DNA from: Leishmania mexicana MHOM/GT/2001/U1103
Lineage: Eukaryota > Euglenozoa > Kinetoplastea > Trypanosomatida > Trypanosomatidae
Length of the DNA stretch: 64,000 nt
NCBI RefSeq assembly: GCF_000234665.1
Contig: NC_018307.1
Location: 124,001 to 188,000, forward strand
Direction of reading: 5' to 3'
Below the pieces are notes generated by a model, which made no database searches, was not told the DNA's origin, and was given only the letters and a program-made list of their open reading frames with translations. The number at the start of each line of letters is the position of its first letter. The stretch's first letter is position 1. Shown one piece after another: positions 20,383 to 31,059 of the stretch. The translations under genes and the position numbers were made by a program.

Positions 20383-21641
20383 CTCCCTCCCTCCCTCCGC
20401 TGTGTTTCTCTGTCGGGTCCATCTCCGGAACCGCACCGGCACCCGCTCCTCCTCCCCCCCCCCCGCGGCCGGTCACGTTTGCTCGTCGCCACGCGTCTTG
20501 TACATCTTCTCCATCAACTGAACGGTTGGTCGTCGCCGCTTTCATCATTTATTACCTTTTTCCCATCTATAGAGTTCACCATCCACGCAGAGGGACGGAA
20601 CACAAACGGTGGCGGGTATGGTGTTTGGGGGGTGTGTGGTGGTGGCGTCACGCATCGTAGCACACGGTTTCCCCCTTCTCCCTCCCTCCCTCCCTCCCTC
20701 CCCCCCCCCCTATCACCACGACCAGCATACGGGCAGGCACACGAGAACGAGAGACAGCAGCCGCGGGCGTATTGGGAGCAGGCAAGCGGAAGGCCATTGT
20801 ATCCGCCGCTGGACGAGCTCGGCGGGGTCGCACGTGTTCGTGTTTGTGTGTGTGTGTGTACGGCATCACTGTTCGTGTGGGAAAGCGTCCTGCCTGGGCC
20901 GCTGGTTGTGCGCCTCTGTGGACGCTACGTCGCTGCCACGAAGGCCAGCGAGCACCAACGAGCACAGCCGACGGCGCACGCGTGCATAAGGCTAACGCGC
21001 ACACGCGAGGACCCCCTCCCACTCCCCTCACCCCCTCCTCTTCCTCCCCTTTTGAGCAGGCCTGCCACCGCCATCACCACCCTCCAGGCCTTTATTTATC
21101 TCTTACACACACACGCGCGTGCTACATATTCCTTCTCGCTCGCTATCACGGGCGGCACCGCTTTCGTCTGCTTGATCTTCGCTCGCTGACTTACACCGAC
21201 ACGCACGCACGCATCACCCCCCCCTTACCCCCACCGACTTGCCGTGTGTGTCGGTGTGTGCGCGTGTTGTGTGCGTGCGAGCTGTTCGGGCAGAGCTCGA
21301 TCGTGACGGCGCGTTGGGTAAACCTCCCCTTCCCCTTGTCCACCCCTCTCCCCCCCCCCCCCTCCCCTCCCCTCCCCGCGCGCTCTCTCTCTCTCTGACA
21401 GTGCAGACGTGTCGCACCCCTGTGACGAGCACGGAAGCACACGTGTACGCGCACACAGCACGCCCAGAGAAAGCGACAAAAGGAAGAGAAAAGGCACCCG
21501 CTGCCTCCGAGCTCCTCCTTCCGTTTCGAGGCGGCAGAGACGGCGAGGCTCCTCGCTCTCGCTCTCGCTCTCTCTCTCCCTCGTGTGCGCGTGTTAGAGT
21601 TTCTCAGAAACATCAGAATTCGTTGTGATTTTACCAGTCCG

Positions 21642-21842
21642 TCTATATATATATATATATATAATATCTACCTATATATATATATACCGATATACATCTA
21701 TATCGACAGCTATATAGATATATATATATAGCTGTATATATATAGATATATAGGTGTGTGTATGTGTGTGTGTGTATATATATAATATAATATAATACCT
21801 ACCTATCTACATCTATATATAATATAATATTATATATATCTG
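21642..21842. repeat. AT-rich alternating array with cruciform potential
   Basis: About 200 bases of nearly pure TA/TATA-type alternation in otherwise GC-rich DNA. It contains at least one inverted repeat with 11-bp arms (21706-21716 and 21725-21735) and an embedded (GT)n patch near 21752-21774. It should melt or extrude easily. Confidence 0.85.
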
Positions 21843-22430
21843 TAACGGTCTGTTAGTTTGGCTTTAGTTTTCTTGAGTTTTCCTCCATCGCTATTCTCTG
21901 CTCTCGTCGATCTGTTCTGTTCTGTTTCGCCTCCCCTTTTGTTTCGCTGTCCCCCCCCCCTCTCTCCTCGCCTCATCCGGATCTTCGTCAAGCGCTTGCC
22001 GTTGTTGCCCCACACGCGTCGTTGTCGACGTCCCGCATATTATTCTCTCCGTGCGGGCGGGCGGGCGGCTCCGTGTCCAGTGCGAACCGGACGGTGTCGG
22101 CACCATCCGACGCCTTTTCTTCCCCCAAAAGTGTACCGGCCGTGGCCGCTTCGCTTCGTTTTTCGTTGTCGTCTGGGAAGTTCAAGCGACGCACAACGCA
22201 ACGGACGCGACGCCACCGACCTCATCACCCCCCCCCCTCCCGTCTTCCTATTATCTCTCTCTGTGTGTGCGGAACTATCCGCACGCGCACACGGCGTAGT
22301 TACACATCCTCCACCCCCCCCCCTTTCACACACACACACACTCCCTTTCATCCCTCACGACGACAGCGCGCATACAGTTAGAGAGCGAGGACATCTCCCG
22401 TCGACGTATTCCTTTCCCTTTCTCTCTCTC

Positions 22431-22467
22431 TATAAATAAATAAATATATATATATATATATATATCG

Positions 22468-22499
<32 letters not shown>

Positions 22500-22505
22500 T
22501 TATTT
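22431..22505. repeat. AT array with a 46-bp perfect palindrome
   Basis: Bases 22444-22466 are the exact reverse complement of 22467-22489, centred on ATCGAT. AAAT/TTTA-type repeats flank it on both sides and extend imperfect symmetry to about 22431-22505. Confidence 0.85.
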
Positions 22506-24454
22506 AGTGTTGTGGGTCGTGGCTTGTGTGTGGACGTCTTGTGGTTGCGGTTATTGCTCTCATTACACTTGATCGAGTTGTACTCGCGAAGCACCTTCGC
22601 GTGTGTGCGTGCGTGTTGGCGTGTGTGTGTGTGCTACGTCTTTGTTGAGTCTTGGCACGCCCACGCTCATCCGCATCGACCCTTACTTCTCTCTCTCCGT
22701 ATCTTCGCTATCTTTTCCCTTTCTCGATTTCGAGGACTCGTCCCCCGCTCATCTCCGGTTGGCAACATAGAACGCATCTCGCGGTACATGGTCCTAACGC
22801 TCTTCGCCGCATCACTGTCCATCTGTCTTTCAGTGTCGGTATCTGTGTTGTGCGCCACACTTTTTCTTGGTTTCGGTCTTTCTGGGTTCGTGTACCTCAC
22901 TCACGTTGCCGTCATCGTTGCGTTGCGTTGCGTGTGTGCCCGTGTTTCAATCCTTGTCGTGACGCCCATCGCCGTCCTACCCACCTTACCTTTCCTTGCC
23001 GGCAAGCCCTACGCACACGCATACATATATATATATATGTATCCACGTACACCGTGCGTACACATTGCACACGCGCCCTTTCATCTTTTCCCCTCTCCTG
23101 CATCTCTTTGGGGCCCTCCAAAGCCCTTGTCGTTGTCGCCAGCGTGCCGTTGTCGTTTTATCTTTCCATATCTCGCTTATCGCTGCCACCCACCACGTGA
23201 CCCCTCCCTCTCCCTCTCCCTCTCCCTCTCCCTTTCTCTCGTGTCTCTTGGTGGGGCTGCTGGTGTTCGCCCAGGCGCGGTGCCGGCCACTCCCCCATCA
23301 CCCCTCTCCCACGCCCCCCCCTCCCCCACGCTCCTGTATCGCTGCCTACAGTACTCTCCTCCCCTCACCATTCATTCCTCTCTCCCACTTCGCCTGGGTG
23401 CGCCTGCCGTTGTGAGAAAACAAAAAAAATTGCCACAACAGCGGCACGCGTGCAAGAAGGTACTGCGGTGCCGCCCCGCTCGCTCGTCCTCTCTCCCTCT
23501 CTCTCTCTTATTGTTGTTGTTTTGTTGTTCTTTGGTCGGCAGTAAAGGCCGAGTTGTTCTCTCCTCCCCCTTGCTTTCCCTCCCTCTCCCGCTCTCGGCA
23601 CGTCTAGCAGCGGTCCTGACGTCGCCGTCGCTGTCTTTTCCCGTCCACGCACGCGCGCACACACACTCACACACGTAGACGTATACGTATTGATGTACAC
23701 GTGTCTCTGTGTGTGTCTGTGTGTGTGCTCTTGACTATCTGCCCTACCACCACCCTCCTCCTCCTCATAGAGTAACCTTCCCTCCCGCTCCGCCTTTTCT
23801 GCGCCGCTTGTTGCCGCTCTTGCGCAGTCGCATCAACGGCGTCTTCTCCGAGCCGCACATCCGTGTGGAGGAAGCGTGTGTGGTGGGTTGTGGGGCAGGC
23901 GACGTGATCGTCTATCCTCTCCTCTCCTCTCCTCTCTTCTCTCTCTGTGTGCGCGTGTGTTGGTGCCTGCGCGAGGACACGTCTGTCGCCCAACGGCCCA
24001 TAAAACGCCAGCAGGCCACCGCGCAACGTGCGTCATCTTGCGTACAGTGCACGGACTATAGTCTATATATATATATATATAAGAGAGAGAGCTGTGGTGG
24101 CGCGTGTGGTGTCCGCCTGCCTGTGTGCGTGTGCGTGCGTTACTTGAACGCCGCCACAGCAGCCAGCGAAACCCCACAGACCAAAAGAGAGGGAGGAGAA
24201 CTGAGGGGGGAGAACGCGCGCGCAGTGCCGTCTCCCCCCCCTTCCCCCACATACATACATACCTACGTATATATATATATATATATACATAAGTATCTCA
24301 GTGTACCTTTACTTCTCTGCCTGCTGGCGTGGCTTGTGACGAATTCGGGAGGCGGTCGTGTGCATGCTAGCTCCTGCCCGTGTTATTATTTCCCATCTCC
24401 GCCGTTTCACTGTTCAGTGCCGGAAAGCTGGGGCGTGTCCATCGGCACGTCCCG

Positions 24455-24598
24455 CCCTCTCCCCCCCCCCGCTCCTCCTCCTCTTGCCGTTGCACGGCTT
24501 CGCTTTCTATTCTGTTCTGTTCGGGCCGTCTCGCGGGTGGCCCTCGCTATCCACGCTTCCCCGTGTGCCGCTATTCCTTCGCCGTTTCGTTGCTTGAG
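24455..24598 (+). promoter_or_regulatory. Probable trans-splice acceptor for the gene at 24718
   Basis: A C/T-rich stretch (about 24457-24485, then T-rich pyrimidine sequence) has its first following AG at 24597-24598. This would give a 5' UTR of about 119 bases. Confidence 0.4.
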
Positions 24599-24717
24599 TG
24601 AGAGTAGAGGGAGGTCGGGGGCCGGTTGCCGCTGTGTTGGTGGCGGCGAGTTTGTCTTTCTCGGTTATCCTCCTTCGCCCTTTGCTCCCTTTCGTTGGTG
24701 GTGGTGAGGGACGACGT

Positions 24718-27700
24718 ATGTTGGGTCGTCCGACACACGAGACAATGCGGACATCGACGATAGCCTCCTGGCAGCCGCATCAGCAGCAGGAACAGGAACA
24801 GCGGTCATCGCCGTCGCTGAGGTCGCCGCCGCGTGCGCCACAACAACATGACGGCGGACGCCATCCGTATCCGCACCACCACCACCACCATCAGTATCAG
24901 CACCGCACGAATCAGCTCCAGCAGGTGCAGCAGCAGCAGCAGCGCATGCCTCGCGCTGGCGCGCCCGCCCCTCCACCGTACTCGGATCGCAGTGATGCCG
25001 CGTCTGCCGGCGAGTTTGTGTCACCGCTCATGCGCTCACCGAGGATGCCCTCGCCGCTTGCATCACCCTTTCAGCATCAACAGCCGCATCACAGGCGATA
25101 TCGCTCCTCTCTGCCGGCACCGCCACCGCTGCGCAGCCTGACGCTCTCGCCAGACCACTTGTCCCTGCGACTCGTACGCGCACATGCGCCGCACCACCAG
25201 CAGCGTACCCATCACGTTGACCAGAGCCGTCGCCCCGCCACGTGCCATGCTCCCCCTCTGTCGATCGCCGCCTTAGAAGAGCACGACGCAGCGGGTGCCA
25301 CGGCCCGGCACGGGCCTCGCGCCCATAATCGGCGAAGCACACGCGGTCGCAGCAGCGTTCAACTGCACGTCGCTGCGGCGGTGCTGAGCAACGACCAAGC
25401 GGAAGACAAGGAGCACCCGTCCACACCGGTGGATCAGCGCATCCCGGCCATGGTTCCACCGTCGTATGATGTGTACAACCTCGACATTCCTGGCGCAGGT
25501 GTAGGAGCAGCAGGAGGAGCGACACATGGTGCCCACGCCTCGACATCGCTGACCTCACAGGCGTACCAACTCAAAACTGTGCAGCCGCAGCTCCTGCACC
25601 CACTGAAGCTGGTGGACGGTGTGTGGCGAGTCGTCGTACCTCCGCAGCAGCACCCACCGACATCAAGGCCGCAACTGCAGCCTTACACAGCCGCCCACCC
25701 GCGCCATGACCACCCCCCATCCCACTCACCCAGGCATCACAACTGCGACCAGTGCGGTGGTTTGGACAACGGCGAGACGGCGTCCGCAACGGAGGCCGCC
25801 TTGCCGACATGTTGTCACGGCGCAGAGAGCCCAACGTACAGGATTCGGACAACGACCACCTTCATCGCCGCCGGCACGCCGTGCGGCCTGTCTGTGTCGG
25901 CGTGCGGTGGTGACTGGAGGTCACCGTGCCTCGCGGCGACGAATATCTGGTGTCACCACCAGCACTATCCGCAGCCGTGCCACGCTCGCACCACACCCGC
26001 GTCCGTCACAATGCGTAGTAGCAGCGTCGGCCTCTCCGACGGCGTTGACATGGCCCTTTCCCCCGTCTCCACCCCTGCGCGTGCGCCGCGTACGCCACGG
26101 CAGCAGCAGCAGCAGCAGCCTCACCTGCCGCACGATCGGCATGGCGCTCACCACCACTGCCACGCCCACTCCCTGTCGGTCCCCTCCTTCGCTTCTGAAG
26201 AGGCGTACGCCATGTGTGGGCAGTGCAGCACGCCCCACGAGGCCGATCTGGCAGCCGGCACGCCGTCGTCAGTGGTTCCCGGCGCCGCTGCCTCGGTGGC
26301 TGGGCGGGGGTGCCAGCAGGCGTTGGCGACACCGACAGTCATCATTTCCAGGGCAGCACCGGCGACCGCCCGAGACGCGCTCACCGGCACGACGGTCACG
26401 GCCTCTCGATGGGCCTTTACCAACTCTGCCGCCGCCTCCACATCCATCGGGGCAACGCTACTGCACGGCAACGCGCGCACGACGCTGTCATCAAGCGCCT
26501 CCGTCTCTGCAGCTACGGCCGCAGCCGATGGAGGCCGCGGCGGCGCAGTCGCAGCCCATGACGACGACGACGACGCGGCACTGCTGCACGCCTCCTCCTC
26601 GGCCTATCTACGCTATCGACGCGATGCAGACTTTCTCTACGCCGTCGACGACGACGACGACGGGTACGAGACCGCGGCGGTGCCCATGGCCAGAGGCGCC
26701 ACATCGTTGGGCAATGCGTTCATGCTCGCAGCCGCGCAAGCCACCGCGGCCATGGACTCGCCAGCTACGGTGTCCCGCTGCGCCTCATCCTGCTCTCCAG
26801 CGCCGTCGTCTGTGTACTACAGTCCGCAGCAGTTTCGCTTCGGCGACCTGCAGCCGAGTGCACCGGCGACAGCAACGACGACGCCGGCGCTTCCCACGCA
26901 TCAGCCACACAACTGGACGTTATACGGCCAACGTGGCACACACACAGCTTCACAGCCTTCTCACGGTAACAGCGGCGGCATTCTCCAGAGTTGCACAGCC
27001 GTGACGCCGCTGCGGTGCTCGTGCTGCGACGCGGCTGGGTGGGCCGGTCCCAACGTTCTGACGACCCCACCCAGCGCCTGCTGCGGCGCTCCCGGCACAG
27101 GGGATGGATGGCGGTCCCCGATTCAGTGGAACCCGCGCCAGGCTCGCGACGACCTCGAGATGGAGGCCGTGAAGCAGGTCGCGCAGTTTGCTTTGGCACA
27201 GGTGGCCGCCACAGCAGCAACCGGTGTGTCTTTGGTCTCGCTGTCTCCCTCGTACCCCACAATATCTTTGAACACGGCGGCGCCGGAGGCGGCGGTTGCC
27301 GTTTCGCCGTCGCACGCGCGGGATGCGAGCCGCGCGGAAGATGCGCACGATAACTCGGTGAGTCAGGACACCGTCACCCTTGACGGGGAGGAGGAGGCGG
27401 CGGAGTGGCTGGAGCTGCTCCTGCACTACCGCGACCGTGAGAACGAAAGTGGGCGCATTCGCCGCGCTCTCGCCGATGCCGCCACGACAGCTCAGGCACC
27501 AACAACAGAGGCCGGTGGTACCAGCAACCACGGCGCTGCCGCGGCTGCCGTGACGGCGGTGACGACGCTATCGTGGTGGGCGACCTCGCTCCTTATGCGT
27601 GACGTGTTTCCCTCGCGCGGTGATGGAAGTGCGCCACAGCAGCAGCAGAGGCATCACGCTGGACCTCTGTCCGCTGTATCTTCTCCATCGATGACAGCAG

Positions 27701-27870
27701 CGACACGGGCGGCGTTGGCGCCACCACCGGCGCAGCTGTGTGCCGCCATGAGCGCACACAGGGCAGCTCGCACAATATCGCGGTGTGTGCGCCGTACCGT
27801 CTGGCGCATGCGAGAGAACGAGCGCCAGCGCGTCTCTGCCTCCGTCGCCGCACGCGTCGCAGCGCGGTGA
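24718..27870 (+). CDS. His/Gln-rich low-complexity hypothetical protein
   Basis: A 1050-residue protein with no domain I recognise. The first 330 residues are rich in His, Gln, Pro and Arg, with a His run near residues 50-58 and poly-Gln stretches. Scattered Cys pairs occur (C-x2-C near 343 and 499, and C-x-C-C near 767 with another CC shortly after), but the spacing does not match a known zinc finger. Acidic Asp runs lie near 615-645. The C-terminal 250 residues look ordered: a helix near 800-825, a Glu-rich helix near 895-930, and a basic Arg-rich helix at the very end. The last could bind nucleic acid or a partner. ATG 24718 is the first in the frame; an ATG at 24745 is an alternative. Confidence 0.65.
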   Translation: MLGRPTHETMRTSTIASWQPHQQQEQEQRSSPSLRSPPRAPQQHDGGRHPYPHHHHHHQYQHRTNQLQQVQQQQQRMPRAGAPAPPPYSDRSDAASAGEFVSPLMRSPRMPSPLASPFQHQQPHHRRYRSSLPAPPPLRSLTLSPDHLSLRLVRAHAPHHQQRTHHVDQSRRPATCHAPPLSIAALEEHDAAGATARHGPRAHNRRSTRGRSSVQLHVAAAVLSNDQAEDKEHPSTPVDQRIPAMVPPSYDVYNLDIPGAGVGAAGGATHGAHASTSLTSQAYQLKTVQPQLLHPLKLVDGVWRVVVPPQQHPPTSRPQLQPYTAAHPRHDHPPSHSPRHHNCDQCGGLDNGETASATEAALPTCCHGAESPTYRIRTTTTFIAAGTPCGLSVSACGGDWRSPCLAATNIWCHHQHYPQPCHARTTPASVTMRSSSVGLSDGVDMALSPVSTPARAPRTPRQQQQQQPHLPHDRHGAHHHCHAHSLSVPSFASEEAYAMCGQCSTPHEADLAAGTPSSVVPGAAASVAGRGCQQALATPTVIISRAAPATARDALTGTTVTASRWAFTNSAAASTSIGATLLHGNARTTLSSSASVSAATAAADGGRGGAVAAHDDDDDAALLHASSSAYLRYRRDADFLYAVDDDDDGYETAAVPMARGATSLGNAFMLAAAQATAAMDSPATVSRCASSCSPAPSSVYYSPQQFRFGDLQPSAPATATTTPALPTHQPHNWTLYGQRGTHTASQPSHGNSGGILQSCTAVTPLRCSCCDAAGWAGPNVLTTPPSACCGAPGTGDGWRSPIQWNPRQARDDLEMEAVKQVAQFALAQVAATAATGVSLVSLSPSYPTISLNTAAPEAAVAVSPSHARDASRAEDAHDNSVSQDTVTLDGEEEAAEWLELLLHYRDRENESGRIRRALADAATTAQAPTTEAGGTSNHGAAAAAVTAVTTLSWWATSLLMRDVFPSRGDGSAPQQQQRHHAGPLSAVSSPSMTAATRAALAPPPAQLCAAMSAHRAARTISRCVRRTVWRMRENERQRVSASVAARVAAR

Positions 27871-27937
27871 AGAACGTCCGCCTACCCTTCGCGTGCGTGC
27901 GCGTCCACCAAGGAAGAGCGCGATGGATGTGTCGAGG

Positions 27938-27966
27938 CGGGGGGAGGGGGGAGGGGGGAGGGGGGA
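27938..27966 (+). repeat. G-run cluster (G-quadruplex candidate) in the 3' UTR
   Basis: Four runs of at least five G separated by single A residues, starting about 68 bases after the stop codon of the preceding gene. In the transcript this is a strong G-quadruplex candidate. Confidence 0.7.
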
Positions 27967-28038
27967 GCGTTGCCAGCAAAGGCGCAGCACATCTGTCGTC
28001 CATCACAGCTCCGAGACGCGTCAGCCGCTAGAAAACTT

Positions 28039-28064
28039 AAAAAAAAAAAAAACTTTTAAAAGTG
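28039..28064 (+). repeat. A14 tract followed by a 12-bp palindrome
   Basis: Fourteen consecutive A are followed by the perfect palindrome ACTTTTAAAAGT, about 170 bases after the stop of the gene at 24718-27870. A poly(A) remnant of a degenerate retroposon is conceivable, but no target-site duplication or element body was recognised. Confidence 0.4.
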
Positions 28065-28586
28065 CGCCGCGACCAGTCGCATCGCATCGGCGTGCACATA
28101 TTCTGTGAGTCGAAGGGGGTGGCACGCGCGGGTATCGCAGCAAGCGCGATCTCGCCGCGCCAGAGCTGCCTCCTACGTCATGGAGTTTTTCGATGTGTTC
28201 GTCTTCTCTCTTCCATGGGGAACTCCCTCTGTGTGTGTGTGTGTGTGTCGTCGTCGTCGTCGTTGTCGTCGCCGTACCTCATCAGGTCGATCTTTAAGTT
28301 GTCGTCGTCGTCCCAGTATTGTTCGTGTTATGGTTCGCCTGTCTCTCCCACGCATCACGCCCACCGGCGCCCCACCCCCTCCTCCTTTTCCTCTCTTCTG
28401 CCATAGAAATCTTCTGTGTGTGTGTGTGTGTGTGCGCTCCCCCCCCCCGCTTCGCCGCTTGCCATGCTTGCGCACTCCGATGCAGGCCTGGCACACGTGG
28501 CCGTGGCACCTCAAGCTGCATGCGCCTCGGCGTGCGGGCGTATTTCTTTGTTTCCTACATGGTGGTTGTTCGGCGGCGGCGGTTGG

Positions 28587-28686
28587 NNNNNNNNNNNNNN
28601 NNNNNNNNNNNNNNNNNNNNNNNNNNNNNNNNNNNNNNNNNNNNNNNNNNNNNNNNNNNNNNNNNNNNNNNNNNNNNNNNNNNNNN
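28587..28686. other. Assembly gap 3 (100 N)
   Basis: Placeholder gap. The flanks form a short inverted repeat: GCGGCGGTTGG directly before it and CCAACCGCTGC after it, 10 of 11 positions complementary. The gap may therefore lie at a hairpin that stopped sequencing. Confidence 0.95.
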
Positions 28687-29594
28687 ACCAACCGCTGCGC
28701 CATTGAAACAGCACGAGGGTGTCCGTGGCGAGTGGCCTGTCGGTCTCTCTGTGCTGTCCTCCGTCCACTGGCCTTCCAGCGCTCGAGCTGCCGTGGGCGG
28801 AGGACGAGATCCGATCCCATGATAAGCGGGGAGACAACTACAACAACAAAACTTTTTCTTCGTCCTGTTGAAACGGCCGGCACACGCGCAGCGCACTGTC
28901 GAATCCGGGGACGCCAACGCTCCGCCATGACCGGGGGGTGGGCGCCTCCTCTCCCTTCTCGCTCTCGTCCTACGGTGGTTCGGCGTGCCGCTGCCGCTTT
29001 TCCCGGGTTTCCATTTGGTTCTCGACGGGTCCTTGTCTCGCTGCCAACATGCGCGCGTGCATGCGTGCGTGCGTGTCTGTGCCTCGCTCGTGAAGGATAA
29101 CGCTTTCCCCATGACTTACGTGCTCGGCAACAACGGCTTAGTACTTTTCTAGCCCCCTCCAGCTCTGTATACGCATAGGGCCTTCGGCTGGTGTATGCCG
29201 CCCTCTCCCTCTCCCTCTCCCTCCCTGTGATCACCTCGGCACTTGGCTGTCGCCCCACCCCGTCCCCAACCTTCTCTCTGCACGCATCCCACCCAAACCT
29301 CATCGCCACTGTGAACCCCACGCGCGAGTGTTTGAGCGGATACTTGTCATACGGCCGGAGATGCTCACACACCGCAGCGGATACGCGTGCGCCAGTCGCG
29401 TATTGCCAACTCCATGATCATCGTCATCCGTAGACGCTCCCATCAAGCAGACAACGCGCTCCTCCCTCCACCCACCCACCTCCACACACACGCACACACA
29501 CACACACACAAGACTGTCCGATGCCATCGAGACAGGCGTAGCAACGCAAGAGGACTCGATGAAACCTCCACGGAACACCCAAGCGCATGCCTGA

Positions 29595-30319
29595 CGCCGT
29601 CGCCGACGCCGCTGGGATGATGTGATAAGCCGCGTCCTCGACAGCGATCCCTACTGCCACTACAAGGCGGAAGCGACTGGTGTGGCAGAGGTGAACGATG
29701 CGTCATCGCTACCTTCGCCGTCGGCCTCCACCACAGTAGTAGCAGCAGCACCCACCTCGTGGTTTACGCGTATGCGACAGCGCCTGCGTCGTAACGTGTT
29801 GTCTTCGAGCAAGACTCGCCTGCTAGCGCACGCCGGGGGGGGGAGGGGGGGCGCGGAGTTACTTCGCCTACATCGCCACCCACCCGTCCCGCCACGTGCC
29901 GTGCTACGTGACCGTCGAGGGTGCCACCGACTCCACATCGCAGCAGGGGAGGAGGGGGGCTTCTGCCGCGACAGCAACGATGACCTGCTTCGTCTATGAG
30001 AGCGCCGAGGGCAAGCACAGCCACAGTCGACGGCCGGGTCAGAGCATGCTGCTGCCGAGCACGGCCGAGCAGGCAGGCGCGGAGTACCGCCAAGCGCGCC
30101 TGGCTGCTCGGCGCACGCACGGCGCGGCGGCGTCGTGGCCTACTTAGCCTTGCTGCCATCGCGTGCGTCAGCTGCATGGTGGCCGACGGCGTGTTCTCCT
30201 TCTGTCGTGCTGGCGCCGGCATCTCCGACATCGCCGGCACGCAGGCGGCGATGGACGGCGGCGCTGAAGAAGGGCAGAAGACGCGGCACCCGCACTTGGA
30301 AGAGATGGTCACGCTGTAG
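29595..30319 (+). pseudogene. Possible frameshifted gene or pseudogene
   Basis: Three consecutive frames look coding but are out of register. Frame 1 (about 29595-29835) reads WDDVISRVLDSDPYCHYKAE and later WFTRMRQRLRR. It then runs into a G9-A-G7 tract (29835-29851), after which the coding-like sequence continues one frame over (RSYFAYIATHPSRH, then PCYVTVEGATDS) to a stop at 30145-30147. A third frame carries a hydrophobic stretch (LLSLAAIACVSCMVADGV) and ends at 30317-30319. The composition of these segments is more protein-like than the surrounding repeats. It is either a decayed gene of about 240 residues or an intact one with homopolymer errors. No family recognised, and no convincing ATG starts it. 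Confidence 0.35.
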
Positions 30320-30772
30320 GCGTTTCCGTCGCCTCCGATAGCAAGGATCGGTGTCGAGCGGGGTGAGGGGGGCAGGGCGGTCCGGCGTCCGGACCTCGTT
30401 CTCTGCCTGCCTCTCCGGTTTGGGCGGCATGGCGGCGGAACGGGAATGGGCGGAGGTTGATGCCCGCCAGTGTCGCGCGCGTCCTCATTTTTCTAGGATG
30501 CCCGTGATGGTCCCTACACTACGCCTGCCCCTGTCGGTGGCACAAGGCGGGCGGCGCGAGGGAGGGAAGGCCGGCACCATCGCCGTCGTCAGACCACCCG
30601 CCGCGCTCATGCAGAAGCAGCGGCGCGTCCCCACCACCCCACCACCACCACACATGCACCGACGGAGTACACAGGCGAAACCAAGAGGCAAGACGCCACA
30701 TATACATAGAGCGAGAGAGGGAGAGAGAGGGGGTACATGTGCATCCTGCTTGATGCTGAGGACGTCCTCTTC

Positions 30773-30821
30773 GCCCTCGCTGTATGCTGTGGGGGCCCCG
30801 CGGACAGCATACAGCGAGGGC
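30773..30821. repeat. Perfect 18-bp inverted repeat
   Basis: Bases 30773-30790 are the exact reverse complement of 30804-30821, with a 13-base GC-rich loop. A separate 12-bp palindrome (GAGGACGTCCTC) lies just upstream at about 30758-30769. It could form a very stable RNA hairpin. Confidence 0.8.
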
Positions 30822-31021
30822 CACGCAGTCCTGCAACCTCGCCGGCTCTCCCTCGCGGCTGTCAGGGGGCGGCTGCTCAACGCGACGCTCTTTTCATGCA
30901 CCACCTCTGTGCAACCCTCACTCCCCTCCTCCTCACCCTTACCACTTCGTCCAACCCTAACCCCACGCCTTGCGAACCGACGCCCACGTCCCTCGGGGGC
31001 GCTTCTGGCCATCTCCGATAG

Positions 31022-31023
<2 letters not shown>

Positions 31024-31058
<35 letters not shown>
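31024..31058. repeat. (CA)n microsatellite
   Basis: About 17 uninterrupted CA units. Similar tracts on either strand occur at about 3568-3591, 12974-12996, 39262-39288, 40527-40555, 46576-46602, 47446-47468 and 60246-60278, always outside coding sequence. Confidence 0.9.

Positions 31059-31059
<1 letters not shown>

Larger units (their letters stand above)
18778..24717. other. 5.9 kb gene-free interval with AT arrays and a gap
   Basis: No believable gene on either strand. Long open frames here are built from CA/GT, CT and poly-C repeats. Contents: poly-C/T tracts and (CA)n through 19350-19700, the duplicated sequence around gap 2 (20061-20382), poly-C and GA/CT tracts (20690-21390), AT-rich arrays (21642-21842, 22431-22505, with shorter ones near 23025-23041, 24062-24081 and 24268-24290), and repeated CCCTCT units near 23204-23232. 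Flanking genes point the same way, so it is not a strand-switch. It may combine long UTRs with a boundary between transcription units. Confidence 0.65.

Noticed and set aside
19981..21189. 402-codon frame across gap 2
   Set aside because: It reads through 100 N and a duplicated contig end, and is Pro/His/Thr-rich from simple repeats.
22512..23678. 388-codon hydrophobic frame
   Set aside because: The apparent membrane stretches come from CT/GT-rich DNA (runs of Leu, Ser and Val). No conserved motif or sensible ending.
18778..24717. Strand-switch region
   Set aside because: All recognised genes on both sides are on the + strand.
24598..24717. Hydrophobic N-terminal extension of the gene at 24718 as a signal peptide
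   Set aside because: The upstream stretch starts without an ATG and lies between the presumed splice acceptor and the first ATG, so it is treated as 5' UTR.
28000..28070. Poly(A) tract as evidence for a SIDER-type retroposon
   Set aside because: Only the A tract and a palindrome are visible; no element body, signature block or target-site duplication could be recognised by eye.
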